From Burkholderiales bacterium UBA2647 (GTDB lineage: Bacteria > Pseudomonadota > Gammaproteobacteria > Burkholderiales > Burkholderiaceae_E): 42,025 bases of DNA. This document shows positions 32,659 to 41,428 of the stretch, piece by piece (within the stretch, counting starts at the first letter, position 1; each line of letters begins with the position of its first letter). The position numbers were made by a program, and so were the translations under genes. The notes beneath the pieces were generated by a model, which had not been told where the DNA came from, did not search any database, and was given only the letters and a program-made list of their open reading frames with translations. The stretch spans positions 20,218 through 62,242 of the forward strand of contig DENJ01000056.1 of the NCBI GenBank assembly GCA_002359635.1, read 5' to 3'.

Positions 32659-33585
32659 ATGCTAAGACAGCGCAGTTTGCGCGAGCCGGTTTGTACGACC
32701 GGTGTCGGTCTGCACAGCGGGCAGCGGGTCAAACTCTGCCTGCGCCCGGCCCCGGTCGACAGCGGCATTGTGTTTTGGCGTACCGACTTGCAACCTGCAC
32801 TGGCAATCCCGGCGCAGGCTCATGCTGTGAACGATACGCGCATGGCGTCGACGCTCACAGCCAGCGACGCCACAGGACAAGACGCCCGGGTGGCAACCGT
32901 TGAACACCTGATGTCTGCGCTTGCCGGTCTTGGTATCGACAACCTACACATCGAAGTCGATGCCCCAGAAATACCGATTCTCGATGGTTCTTCAGGCTCA
33001 TTTGTGTACCTGATCCGTGCTGCGGGGGTGGTCGAGCAGGCTGCGGCCAAGCGCTTCATCCAGGTTTTAAAGCCGATCGAGGTTCGAGAAGGCGACAAGT
33101 GGGCGCGTCTATCGCCGCATTTTGGGTTTAAGTTGCGTTTTGGTATTGATTTTCGGCATCCTGCGATCGACGGGACCGTCCAAGACGTCGAAGTTGATTT
33201 TTCCAAAGACTCCTATGTCGACGCGGTTGCGCGGGCACGCACGTTTGGTTTTATGCGTGACATCGAACATTTGCGTGCTGCGGGCCTTGCCCAAGGCGGC
33301 AGCCTTGACAATGCCATCGTGATGGACGATCGCCGTGTGCTCAATGACGAGGGTTTGCGCACCGAGGATGAGTTTGCCAAACACAAGCTGCTCGATGCGA
33401 TCGGGGACCTTTACCTGCTTGGCAGACCGCTGCTGGCATCGTATTGCGCCTACAAATCGGGTCATGCCCTCAACAACCAGCTCTTAAGAGCGCTGCTTGC
33501 TGATCGGGCGGCCTGGGACGAAATTTCGTTTGCCGAGCGAAGCAAGGCGCCAGCGCAGTACGCAAGAGATTGGTCCTACGCCTAG
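32659..33585 (+). CDS. lpxC: UDP-3-O-acyl-N-acetylglucosamine deacetylase LpxC
   Basis: Zinc amidase for the committed step of lipid A synthesis; cytoplasmic. The 308-residue protein follows E. coli LpxC (305) almost throughout. The zinc ligands are His83 in TVEHL, and His242 and Asp246 in [10 protein letters not shown]. The catalytic-side His269 is in KSGHALNN. Other family blocks are [22 protein letters not shown] and [34 protein letters not shown] 32659 gives [21 protein letters not shown], matching the [21 protein letters not shown] start of E. coli; no strong ribosome site is seen. It lies 37 nt after the peroxiredoxin gene and converges on the dciA-like gene with a 12-nt gap and no visible terminator. 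Confidence 0.97.
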   Translation: MLRQRSLREPVCTTGVGLHSGQRVKLCLRPAPVDSGIVFWRTDLQPALAIPAQAHAVNDTRMASTLTASDATGQDARVATVEHLMSALAGLGIDNLHIEVDAPEIPILDGSSGSFVYLIRAAGVVEQAAAKRFIQVLKPIEVREGDKWARLSPHFGFKLRFGIDFRHPAIDGTVQDVEVDFSKDSYVDAVARARTFGFMRDIEHLRAAGLAQGGSLDNAIVMDDRRVLNDEGLRTEDEFAKHKLLDAIGDLYLLGRPLLASYCAYKSGHALNNQLLRALLADRAAWDEISFAERSKAPAQYARDWSYA

Positions 33586-33597
33586 GACGGATTGCGC

Positions 33598-34068
33598 TTA
33601 GGCCTGAGCGGGATCGGACAAACCGCTTCTGACTTTGGCCCTTCGGAGCAGGCGCTTGAGACTTTGCGCCAGACCAGGGTCACTGATTGTTTGCTGGAGT
33701 TTGTTGAGTGCTGCATGAGCCGCCGGACTTAAGCTGTTACTCGCTACGCTGAGCTTTGCGGGCGCTTGCCGATAAGGTCTCGCCTTGATTTTGATGTCCT
33801 CAAGCGACCAGCCCTGAGACCTCAGAAAACGCAACAATGAAGGGCTTTGCTGTCTGAGCCTTGCCGCCATGGCGCCGCTTGCCAGAAGCACCAGCACGCT
33901 TTCGCGCAAGCTGCAGACCTCGAGCTTGAGGCCAGTGTGCGCTTGTAATTGTTCCTGAAGCTTGCCCAGTGTTTGTGCCTGGCGCAGCAGCATGGCGCCT
34001 TGCGGGTCGAGTTCGAGCCAGTTAAGCATCCTCCGGCTGTTGCTGCCCGGATGTTGTTGCTTTGTCAT
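33598..34068 (-). CDS. DUF721 protein, DciA-like DnaB helicase loader
   Basis: A 156-residue protein with the DUF721 pattern: an N-terminal helix (MLNWLELDPQGAMLLRQAQ), then LQEQLQAHTGLKLEVCSLRESVLVLLASGAMAARLRQQSPSLLRFLR, the KH-like part that defines the family, followed by a basic, Ala/Pro-rich tail. DciA proteins load the replicative helicase in bacteria that lack DnaC, so this could be the loader here; the assignment is by family and by the lpxC-secA neighbourhood, not by a close match. ATG 34068 is used; ATG 34029 (MLNWLE), which follows GGAGG directly, is possible. The gene is divergent from secA with 84 nt between the starts, which must hold both promoters. Confidence 0.75.
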   Translation of the reverse strand: MTKQQHPGSNSRRMLNWLELDPQGAMLLRQAQTLGKLQEQLQAHTGLKLEVCSLRESVLVLLASGAMAARLRQQSPSLLRFLRSQGWSLEDIKIKARPYRQAPAKLSVASNSLSPAAHAALNKLQQTISDPGLAQSLKRLLRRAKVRSGLSDPAQA

Positions 34069-34152
34069 GGTGGTTGCGCGCAGATTTAGCTTGTTGCAAG
34101 CCACTTTATCGCATCGGCAGGTTTGCTGCGCCAAACTGTTAAACTTGACCGG

Positions 34153-36984
34153 ATGTTTCAAGGGCTACTTACCAAGATTTTTGGCAGTCGCAACCAGCGA
34201 TTGATCAAGCAATACCAGCAGGTCGTTGGGCGTATTAATGCGCTCGAGTCCTCGGTCAATACCTTATCCGACGAGGCGCTGGCAGACAAAACCCATCTTT
34301 TTCGCGAGCGCCTAGGCCGCGGCGAGTCGCTTGATGCGCTTTTGCCCGAGGCTTTTGCGGTCTGCCGCGAGGCAAGCCGACGCGTGATGGGGATGCGTCA
34401 TTTCGATGTGCAATTGGTCGGTGGGATGGTCCTGCACCAAGGCAAAATCGCCGAGATGCGTACCGGCGAGGGCAAAACCCTGATGGCCACACTACCGGCC
34501 TACTTGAATGCGCTAACGGGCCAAGGTGTTCATGTGGTGACCGTAAACGATTATCTGGCCGCGCGGGATGCCGACTGGATGGGTAGCTTATACCGGTTCC
34601 TCGGCCTGCGGGTCGGCGTGATCCTCTCCCAGCAAGACAATGCCTCCAAGCACGATGCTTATGCGGCCGACATCACTTACGGGACCAACAACGAATTCGG
34701 TTTTGATTACCTGCGTGACAACATGGAGTATGCCGCCCAGGATCGGCGGCAGCGGAAACTGGCTTATGCGATTGTTGATGAGGTCGATTCGATTCTCATC
34801 GATGAGGCGCGAACGCCCTTGATCATTTCCGGACAGGCGGAGGATCAGACCGGGCTCTACACGGTACTCAACCAGATTCCGCCTTTGCTTAGCCGCATGG
34901 CGCATGAACCCAAACCGCAAGAACCCGAGCCTGAGGGTGATTACTGGGTCGATTTGAAGTCTTTTGCGGTCCATCTGTCCGAACAAGGCCACGAACATGC
35001 TGAGGCGATTCTTCAGCGCATGGCTTTGTTGCCCGCAGGTGCATCGCTCTACGATCCAGCGCATATTGCTTTGATGCATCACCTGATGGCTGCCTTGCGC
35101 GCCCATAGCCTTTATGTGATTGACCAGCACTATGTGGTGCAAAACCGCGAAGTGATTATCGTGGATGAGTTCACCGGCCGATTGATGCAAGGCAGACGCT
35201 GGTCAGACGGTTTGCATCAGGCGATTGAAGCCAAAGAAAACGTTCCCATACAACCCGAGAATCAAACCCTCGCTTCGATCACTTTTCAGAATTACTTCCG
35301 GATGTACGGCAAGTTGGCGGGGATGACGGGTACGGCAGACACCGAGGCCTTTGAGTTCCAGGAAATTTACGGTCTGGAAACCGTGGTCGTCCCGACCCAC
35401 CGCCCGATGATTCGGGATGATCGCCAGGACCAGGTGTTTCGCACCGCACGCGAAAAATATCAGGCGATTCTTGTCGATATTCGCGATTGCCATGCCCGCG
35501 GGCAACCTGTGCTGGTTGGCACCACCTCGATCGAGAATTCTGAACTGATCGCCAGCATGCTGCATAAGGAAAAGCTGCCCCATCAGGTGCTTAATGCCAA
35601 ACAACATGCACGCGAGGCTGAAATCGTTGCCCAGGCCGGAAGGCCCGGGGTCATTACCATCGCCACCAACATGGCAGGTCGCGGCACCGATATTGTGCTG
35701 GGCGGCAATGTTGAAAAGCAGGTCGGCTTTCTCGAGGCTGATCCGGCCATCGAGGAGTCCCAAAAGCGCGCCCAGATTGAGGCTTTGCGAGGAGAATGGC
35801 AGTCGCTTCACGACAAGGTTATCGCCGAAGGTGGTTTGCACATCATCGGCACCGAACGGCATGAGTCGCGGCGTATCGATAATCAGTTAAGAGGCAGGTC
35901 GGGCCGACAAGGCGATCCGGGTAGTTCGCGGTTTTATCTGTCGATGGAAGATCCGCTGCTCAAGATCTTTGCCGGGGATCGACTGATGGCGATCATGGAT
36001 AAGCTCAAGCTCCCCGACGGCGAGGCGATTGAAGCGGGTATGGTGTCGCGCTCGATTGAATCGGCGCAACGAAAGGTTGAGGCGCGCAATTTTGATATCC
36101 GCAAGCAGCTGCTTGAGTACGACGATGTTGCTAATGATCAGCGTCGAATTATTTATAAAGATCGCAACGAGATCCTTGATGCAGCCGATGTGCGCGAGCG
36201 CATCGACAGCTTGCGTCATCAGGTTCTTGAGGCGCTGTTCCGTGAGCATGTCCCGCATGAATCGATGGAAGAACAATGGGATCTGGAAGCCTTACAAACG
36301 ACGCTGGCTGGCGAGTGGCAGCTGCAAGCCAGCATCAGGGACTGGGCTAAAGATCAGGCCCAGGCCGACGACGAGGCCTTGCTTGGCCAGTTGATTGCTT
36401 TGGCCGATGCGCTTTATGCGGCCAAGCTCGAGGCGGCTGGCACAGAGGCATTTGCGGCCTTCGAAAAAACCGTACTTTTGCAGGCGATCGATAATCATTG
36501 GCGTGACCATCTGTCAACCCTTGACTATCTGCGACAAGGGATTCACCTGCGCGGTTACGCCCAAAAAAATCCGAAGCAGGAATACAAACGCGAGGCATTT
36601 GAGCTGTTTGCCCGTTTGCAGGAGCGCATCCGAGGGGATGTGGTCAAGCTGCTCATGACCGTCACCATCGCCTCGCCCGAGCAGGCGCAAGCTGCCCAGG
36701 CCTTGCAGGCCCAGCAACAGGCCGGTTTGCAAATCAAGCTTATTCACAGCGACGCTGAGGCTGCAGGGATGGGTCTACAAGCTGCAAGCGCGTCTGAGGC
36801 GGGACTTCCCGACGCTCAGTCATTGGCACTGGCAGCCCAGCAACTGCCCGGCTCGGCGCAGTCGCAAGACGCACAAACCGCGCAACAACCCCTGAGACGC
36901 TTCGGTGAAAAGATTGGCCGCAACGATCCCTGTCCCTGTGGTTCGGGAAAGAAATTTAAACAATGTCATGGCCGTGTGGCCTAG
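34153..36984 (+). CDS. secA: Preprotein translocase ATPase SecA
   Basis: Motor ATPase that pushes preproteins through SecYEG. The 943-residue protein has Walker [10 protein letters not shown] (around 102-110), [37 protein letters not shown] (Walker B and conserved IDEART), the preprotein crosslinking domain, [14 protein letters not shown], and [25 protein letters not shown] in the second nucleotide-binding domain. A Gln/Ala-rich linker leads to the C-terminal zinc motif [17 protein letters not shown] with Cys927, Cys929, Cys938 and His939, which binds SecB and phospholipids. ATG 34153 gives [14 protein letters not shown], aligning with the E. coli start MLIKLLTKVFGSRN; an upstream ATG at 34123 is not supported. 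No SecM-like upstream arrest ORF is visible. Confidence 0.98.
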   Translation: MFQGLLTKIFGSRNQRLIKQYQQVVGRINALESSVNTLSDEALADKTHLFRERLGRGESLDALLPEAFAVCREASRRVMGMRHFDVQLVGGMVLHQGKIAEMRTGEGKTLMATLPAYLNALTGQGVHVVTVNDYLAARDADWMGSLYRFLGLRVGVILSQQDNASKHDAYAADITYGTNNEFGFDYLRDNMEYAAQDRRQRKLAYAIVDEVDSILIDEARTPLIISGQAEDQTGLYTVLNQIPPLLSRMAHEPKPQEPEPEGDYWVDLKSFAVHLSEQGHEHAEAILQRMALLPAGASLYDPAHIALMHHLMAALRAHSLYVIDQHYVVQNREVIIVDEFTGRLMQGRRWSDGLHQAIEAKENVPIQPENQTLASITFQNYFRMYGKLAGMTGTADTEAFEFQEIYGLETVVVPTHRPMIRDDRQDQVFRTAREKYQAILVDIRDCHARGQPVLVGTTSIENSELIASMLHKEKLPHQVLNAKQHAREAEIVAQAGRPGVITIATNMAGRGTDIVLGGNVEKQVGFLEADPAIEESQKRAQIEALRGEWQSLHDKVIAEGGLHIIGTERHESRRIDNQLRGRSGRQGDPGSSRFYLSMEDPLLKIFAGDRLMAIMDKLKLPDGEAIEAGMVSRSIESAQRKVEARNFDIRKQLLEYDDVANDQRRIIYKDRNEILDAADVRERIDSLRHQVLEALFREHVPHESMEEQWDLEALQTTLAGEWQLQASIRDWAKDQAQADDEALLGQLIALADALYAAKLEAAGTEAFAAFEKTVLLQAIDNHWRDHLSTLDYLRQGIHLRGYAQKNPKQEYKREAFELFARLQERIRGDVVKLLMTVTIASPEQAQAAQALQAQQQAGLQIKLIHSDAEAAGMGLQAASASEAGLPDAQSLALAAQQLPGSAQSQDAQTAQQPLRRFGEKIGRNDPCPCGSGKKFKQCHGRVA

Positions 36985-36988
36985 GACA

Positions 36989-37004
36989 GGTCTAAGCATA
37001 GACC
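36989..37004 (+). other. Stem-loop between secA and argJ
   Basis: GGTCTA, loop AGCA, TAGACC: a perfect 6-bp stem in the 41-nt spacer. It lacks a T run and ends 21 nt before the argJ start, just ahead of its AAGGAG. It may separate or stabilise messages, but this is inferred. Confidence 0.4.
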
Positions 37005-37025
37005 AGCGAAGAAGGAGATCGGTGC

Positions 37026-38273
37026 ATGGCAGCAGGACTTCAAGCGCCCAAACCGGATGAATTGCTAGCGGTTAAAGGCATGCGGATAGGCACCGCGCGG
37101 GCCGGTATTCGAAAACCTGGCAAACGCGATCTGCTGGTGTTGCAGTTTGATCCAGGCTCGGTCGCTGCGGGCGTTTTCACCCGAAATCGCTTCTGCGCCG
37201 CGCCAGTGCATATTTGCCGCAAGCATTTGCGGGACAGTCAGGCCTTGATTCGCGCCCTGGTGGTAAACACCGGCAATGCCAATGCGGGCACAGGGCAGGC
37301 GGGCCTGATGCTTGCGCAGGAGACCTGTGATCACCTTGCCTCGATGCTGCAGGTACCCTCATCGCAGGTCTTGCCCATGTCAACCGGTGTGATTCTTGAG
37401 CCCTTGCCGCTTGACCGCTTGATCGCGGGTTTGCCTGAAGCGCTTGAGGCTGCCGAACTGGGCACCGAGGGCTGGCTCGAGGCGGCTGAGGCCATCATGA
37501 CCACCGACACCCTGCCCAAGGCTGCCTCCGTGGCGGTTGAGACGGGCGGCAAGCGCTACCACCTGAGCGGGATTGCCAAGGGTGCCGGCATGATCAGACC
37601 CAACATGGGTACCATGCTTGCGGTGATGGTCTGTGATGCCGCGATTTCGCCAGGGCTCTTATCGCATTGGTTGCAAGCGATCAACGCGCAAAGCTTTAAC
37701 CGCATCACCGTCGATGGCGATACCTCCACCAACGACTCGTTTTTGCTGGTCTCAACCGGGGCCCAATCCTCGGGCCCGGCTTCGCTCATCGACAGTGAGT
37801 CCCACCCCGATGCCGCAGCGCTCAAGCAGGCCATGCTGCAACTTGCCCAAAGGCTTGCGCAAGCCATTGTTCGCGATGGCGAGGGCGCTACAAAATTCAT
37901 TACGATAAGGGTCGAGCAGGCCGCAAGCGAGACCGAGGCCGCGCAAGTAGCTTATGCCATTGCCCATTCGCCGCTTGTGAAGACGGCCTTTTTCGCGTCC
38001 GATCCCAATCTCGGCCGGATTCTTTGTGCGGTTGGTTACGCAGGCATCGATGATTTGGCGGTGCAAAACGTCGACTTGTTTCTCGACGGGGTCCATGTGG
38101 CAACGCAGGGCGGTCGGCACCCGGATTACCGCGAGGAAGATGGCCAAGCTGTGATGCAACAGCAAGACATCACCGTGCGGGTCAGTCTTGGGCGCGGCGA
38201 GGCTCAGACCACCGTATGGACCTGCGATTTTTCACATGACTATGTATCGATCAATGCTGACTACAGGTCCTGA
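37026..38273 (+). CDS. argJ: Bifunctional glutamate N-acetyltransferase/ornithine acetyltransferase ArgJ
   Basis: Recycles the acetyl group in arginine synthesis by moving it from N-acetylornithine to glutamate; bifunctional forms also use acetyl-CoA. The 415-residue precursor is self-cleaved into alpha and beta chains before a nucleophilic threonine. That site is visible as [13 protein letters not shown], with Thr196. The residue before it is Gly195, whereas the family usually has Ala (ATML). Other blocks are [67 protein letters not shown], and [33 protein letters not shown] lies before the ATG. The 3' end overlaps the DUF815 gene by up to 38 nt. Confidence 0.96.
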   Translation: MAAGLQAPKPDELLAVKGMRIGTARAGIRKPGKRDLLVLQFDPGSVAAGVFTRNRFCAAPVHICRKHLRDSQALIRALVVNTGNANAGTGQAGLMLAQETCDHLASMLQVPSSQVLPMSTGVILEPLPLDRLIAGLPEALEAAELGTEGWLEAAEAIMTTDTLPKAASVAVETGGKRYHLSGIAKGAGMIRPNMGTMLAVMVCDAAISPGLLSHWLQAINAQSFNRITVDGDTSTNDSFLLVSTGAQSSGPASLIDSESHPDAAALKQAMLQLAQRLAQAIVRDGEGATKFITIRVEQAASETEAAQVAYAIAHSPLVKTAFFASDPNLGRILCAVGYAGIDDLAVQNVDLFLDGVHVATQGGRHPDYREEDGQAVMQQQDITVRVSLGRGEAQTTVWTCDFSHDYVSINADYRS

Positions 38274-39267
38274 AGCGAAGCCGGCCCGGGCCAGGGCGGC
38301 TAAGGCGCGTCCTGCCGACCGCATAACTGTGCCCGCGGCCTTCGATGAGACCCTTGCGCCAGCACAGTCGCTGATGACGCAGGCCCTTGCCGATCAGCTG
38401 CAGGCGCTGATCAAGCAACTTGCTGACTTGATGCCCCATGTGAAAACGCCTGATTGGGAGGCTGCGGTGGCATTTCGCTGGCGCCGTCGACAAAGCGCCT
38501 TGGGTGTTCAAGCCTGGCTCTCCCCGGTTAAACATCGCGCTGATCTCGCGCTCGAAGATCTGCATCATATCGACGACCAAAAGCACATACTGGTGCGCAA
38601 CACCCGACAGTTCGTCGAGGGGCGAAGCGCCAATAATGTCTTGTTGACCGGCTCGCGAGGCACCGGCAAAAGTTCCATGATCAAGGCCTTGCTCAATGCC
38701 TTTCACCGACAGGGTTTGCGCCTGATTGAGGTCGACAAAGCTGATCTTGTTGATCTGCCCGACATTGTTGATCTGGTGGCCGAGCGACCGGAGCGTTTTG
38801 TTATTTTTTGCGACGATTTGTCCTTTGAAGAAGGCGAGGGCGGCTACAAAGCCCTTAAAACCGTCTTGGATGGATCGATTGCCACGCAATCTGACAATGT
38901 GCTGGTTTATGCGACCTCGAACCGTCGGCATTTAATGCCTGAGTACATGCGGGAGAATCTTGACACCAAATACACCGAAGACGGCGAAATTCATCCCGGT
39001 GAAACCGTGGAAGAGAAGATTTCGCTTTCGGAACGCTTTGGTTTATGGGTGCCTTTTTACCCCTTCAATCAAGACCATTACCTGAGCGTTGTGGCGCATT
39101 GGATGCAGCAACTCGGTGCCGATGGCAAGCAAATCGACAAAGCGCGCGGGGATGCATTGCGTTTTGCCCTCGAACGCGGCTCGCGTTCCGGACGGGTCGC
39201 CTGGCAATTTGCTCGGGATTGGATCGGCCAGCATGGCCATCGACGTCGCAGCCGGCGTCCTGCTTAA
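38236..39267 (+). CDS. DUF815 family AAA+ ATP-binding protein
   Basis: A cytoplasmic P-loop ATPase of about 343 residues. Walker A is [18 protein letters not shown], Walker B is [26 protein letters not shown], and sensor-type residues follow in [20 protein letters not shown]. The blocks [32 protein letters not shown] and [27 protein letters not shown] are typical of DUF815. The N-terminal 45 residues are basic, Ala-rich and variable. The start is uncertain: ATG 38236, 38242 and 38254 are all in frame, all overlap the end of argJ, and none has a clear ribosome site. The stop lies 35 nt inside the NUDIX gene. The role is unknown; conservation next to argJ, mutT, yacG and zapD in Burkholderiales is by my recollection. 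Confidence 0.87.
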   Translation: MTMYRSMLTTGPEAKPARARAAKARPADRITVPAAFDETLAPAQSLMTQALADQLQALIKQLADLMPHVKTPDWEAAVAFRWRRRQSALGVQAWLSPVKHRADLALEDLHHIDDQKHILVRNTRQFVEGRSANNVLLTGSRGTGKSSMIKALLNAFHRQGLRLIEVDKADLVDLPDIVDLVAERPERFVIFCDDLSFEEGEGGYKALKTVLDGSIATQSDNVLVYATSNRRHLMPEYMRENLDTKYTEDGEIHPGETVEEKISLSERFGLWVPFYPFNQDHYLSVVAHWMQQLGADGKQIDKARGDALRFALERGSRSGRVAWQFARDWIGQHGHRRRSRRPA

Positions 39268-39841
39268 CCCTCAGGGCGAAGTCTTGCTGGCACAGCGCCC
39301 GCAAGGCAAGGTCTATGCAGGTTGGTGGGAAGTTCCCGGGGGTAAGTTCGAGCCTGGCGAAACGCCGCATGAGGCGCTGGCGCGTGAACTCGAAGAAGAA
39401 CTCGGACTGCGCATCAAGCGCTCGAGTGCCTGGTGTACCAGGGAATATCACTACGCGCATGGCCACGTGCGACTGCATTTTCGTCGGGTATGGCATTGGG
39501 ATGGCGAGCCGCGTGCGATGGAGTCGCAGGCTTTTGTCTGGCTCGACCCAAGAAAACCCGCTGCGACTTGGGTTGCGCCGCTTTTGCCTGCAACCGAACC
39601 CTTGATGGCATGGCTTGCCCTACCGGTTTGTTTTCGAGGCACCGATGCCTGTTGCGATCAGGTTGCGTGGATTGAGGCGGCAAGCGACGAGCAAGCGCAG
39701 GCGATGGTCGAAGCCCGATCGGCAAGGAGTACCAAACCGGTTTACCACCGGGTTGGTGATGAATACAGGGATGTGTTGCGTCTTGCTGCCCAATCTCAGC
39801 TCGCCTCCTCAGGCGGGACCTCATCGCCTGGCAGCCGGTAG
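39233..39841 (+). CDS. mutT: NUDIX hydrolase, MutT-like (8-oxo-dGTP diphosphatase type)
   Basis: Hydrolyses a nucleoside diphosphate-X, most likely oxidised dGTP, to prevent mutations. The NUDIX box is complete: GGKFEPGETPHEALARELEEELGL, of the form G-x5-E-x7-R-E-L-x-E-E-L-G-L. Before it come [30 protein letters not shown], a standard MutT start. The NUDIX fold takes up about 135 of 202 residues; the last 70 (CFRGTDACCDQVAWIEAASDEQAQAMVEARSARS...) are not part of it and look like the start of the TenI/ThiE-like domain found in longer MutT fusions, but cut short. ATG 39233 overlaps the DUF815 gene by 35 nt. The 3' end overlaps the opposing yacG gene by 46 nt. Confidence 0.88.
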   Translation: MAIDVAAGVLLNPQGEVLLAQRPQGKVYAGWWEVPGGKFEPGETPHEALARELEEELGLRIKRSSAWCTREYHYAHGHVRLHFRRVWHWDGEPRAMESQAFVWLDPRKPAATWVAPLLPATEPLMAWLALPVCFRGTDACCDQVAWIEAASDEQAQAMVEARSARSTKPVYHRVGDEYRDVLRLAAQSQLASSGGTSSPGSR

Positions 39842-40017
39842 CGCTCGCTTGCCCAGTCGCCCAGGTCGTTGAGCTTGCAGCGCTCGCTGCAAAAGGGCCT
39901 AAAGCGGTTGCCTGGACCGTAAACCGTGTCCCGCGCGCATCTGGGGCAAGCAATGCTAAGCGCTTGGCTTTCCGAACCTTGATCAGAAGTTGCAGAGCTC
40001 AAGGGTGAAGGCAACAT
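39796..40017 (-). CDS. yacG: DNA gyrase inhibitor YacG, zinc-finger protein
   Basis: A small zinc protein that binds GyrB and blocks its DNA binding. The 73-residue product has Cys24-x2-Cys27 in IACPRCARD and Cys43-x3-Cys47 in PFCSERCKLNDLGDWASERY, the family signature, including the conserved LxDLGxWxxExYR run. The N-terminal 20 residues are Ser-rich and variable. ATG 40017 is used; GTG 40020 and TTG 40026 are in frame just upstream. It overlaps the end of zapD by 35 nt, so it is probably translationally coupled, and its tail runs 46 nt into the convergent NUDIX gene. In E. coli yacG likewise follows coaE and zapD. Confidence 0.93.
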   Translation of the reverse strand: MLPSPLSSATSDQGSESQALSIACPRCARDTVYGPGNRFRPFCSERCKLNDLGDWASERYRLPGDEVPPEEAS

Positions 40018-40732
40018 CACGGTCAATCGGTCGGGGTTTGGCAGCGCCTTCCTGTCGGGTGAATCGAAGCCACATCAAATACTGGTTCGCGCTCATTTCG
40101 GGGATCGCCTGGGGATCGACCGGCAAGACCCGAATCAATTGGTAACTTCTTGCGGTAAGCTGCATTTGGTAAGTCCCCTTGCTGGCAAGCACCTGCTGGC
40201 TTTGACCGGTCTCGCGCAAGAGTCCCAGCGTGACTTGCAGCGCCGCTTCGAGCGGACGCAATTGGCTGCACCAGAGTTTCATGTCGTCGATGCGCTGCTC
40301 GGAGGGTTTTTGTTGCCAGGCGTGATAGGAAGGCAGATCGAAGGCGCATGCACCGCCAGGCACGGAGGCTCTTGCCCTCACCGACATCAGCCATTCATGT
40401 TCAAGAAGCACCTGACCAGGTTTGCCTTGTAAATTGGCCAGGTTATGGCGGGTGCGTTGCAGCGCATCAATCGTTTGTTCAAGGCGATCGGCTGCAACTG
40501 CCGGGTTATCACGCAAACTCACAAGCATATTGCGCTGTCGATCGAGCTCTTGAAGCAATTCCGTCTTTAGATCACTGCGTCCGGCCATGCCAAGCACATC
40601 GAAGATTGCGCTGAGCGCCACATGGTGATCTGCTGCCGATTCCCGCTTTGAAAACAAACCCATCCTGGCGAACAATTCCTCTAGCCGCAGCAGGTTGCGG
40701 ATGCGTTCAGAGAGCGGAAACTCGTACATCAT
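39983..40732 (-). CDS. zapD: Cell division protein ZapD (DUF1342)
   Basis: FtsZ-binding protein that bundles protofilaments and stabilises the Z ring by binding the FtsZ C-terminal peptide. The 249-residue protein starts MMYEFPLSERIRNLLRLEELF, the hallmark of the family, followed by HHVALSAIFDVLGMAGRSDLKTELLQELDRQR, the helical part, and then the beta-rich domain with VRARASVPGGACAFDLPSYHAWQ. The C-terminal DVAFTLELCNF is also conserved. ATG 40732 forms ATGA with the coaE stop; ATG 40729 is equally possible. GGAGGA lies 12-15 nt upstream. Runs leftward after coaE and before yacG, the same order as in E. coli. Its partner FtsZ is encoded 9 kb away in this window. Confidence 0.95.
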   Translation of the reverse strand: MMYEFPLSERIRNLLRLEELFARMGLFSKRESAADHHVALSAIFDVLGMAGRSDLKTELLQELDRQRNMLVSLRDNPAVAADRLEQTIDALQRTRHNLANLQGKPGQVLLEHEWLMSVRARASVPGGACAFDLPSYHAWQQKPSEQRIDDMKLWCSQLRPLEAALQVTLGLLRETGQSQQVLASKGTYQMQLTARSYQLIRVLPVDPQAIPEMSANQYLMWLRFTRQEGAAKPRPIDRDVAFTLELCNF

Positions 40733-41415
40733 TTCCCGAATTGTCCTCCAGGAGTTGCGGAAGCACCAAACCAAGCCCCGGCCGCAGCTAAAAAGTCATT
40801 GTGGTGTCGGTCAATCTGGGTTTGCAAGGCTGCAAGATCGCCTTGGTTGTGAATCACAGCGTCGGCATGAGCAAGGCGCTGCTCGCGGCTCGCTTGGGCA
40901 GCCATGATCGACTGTACACGCTCCCGACTGAGTCCAGAGCGCTTCATCACCCGCTCGATCTGTATCGACTCCGGACAGTCCACCACCAAAATGCAATCCA
41001 CCCGATCGCGCGGACGATCTGACTCGATCAGCAGCGGGATGGCGAGCAGCACATAGGGGCTTGAGGCTAGCGCGACTTCATGCTCGCTGATGTCGCGAAT
41101 CATCGGATGAAGGATTGACTCGAGGCGTTTTCGCTGTTCGGGATTCTCAAAAACAAGCTCGCGCATGCGTTGGCGATTCAGCGCACCGTCGGCTTCTGCT
41201 ACATCGTCGCCAAAGGCAGCGACGATTGCTGGCATGGCGACCCCACCAGCAGCAGTGATCCGATGGGCGATCTCATCGGTATCAATCACCGTGATGCCTT
41301 TGGCCTGAAAACAGGCTGCCACGGTTGACTTGCCGCTTCCGATACCGCCGGTGAGCCCAACCACCCACTTTCCTTTGCGCTTGGGTTCGAGCTTGGTCGA
41401 ATGATCACCAGCCAT
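40729..41415 (-). CDS. coaE: Dephospho-CoA kinase CoaE
   Basis: Last step of coenzyme A synthesis: phosphorylates the 3' hydroxyl of dephospho-CoA with ATP. The 228-residue protein has the P-loop GLTGGIGSGKST (20-31), VIDTDEIAHRIT with the conserved acidic residue, LESILHPMIR in the lid region, LLAIPLLIES, and VDCPESIQIERVMKRSGLSRERVQSIMAAQASREQRLAHADAVIHNQG in the C-terminal half. ATG 41415 is used because GAGGAGGT lies 7 nt upstream; about 16 basic residues precede the fold. A longer in-frame reading from 41628 would overlap pilD and is rejected. The start is 13 nt after the pilD stop and the stop overlaps zapD as ATGA. Confidence 0.96.
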   Translation of the reverse strand: MAGDHSTKLEPKRKGKWVVGLTGGIGSGKSTVAACFQAKGITVIDTDEIAHRITAAGGVAMPAIVAAFGDDVAEADGALNRQRMRELVFENPEQRKRLESILHPMIRDISEHEVALASSPYVLLAIPLLIESDRPRDRVDCILVVDCPESIQIERVMKRSGLSRERVQSIMAAQASREQRLAHADAVIHNQGDLAALQTQIDRHHNDFLAAAGAWFGASATPGGQFGK

Positions 41416-41428
41416 GCTTGAGACCTCC

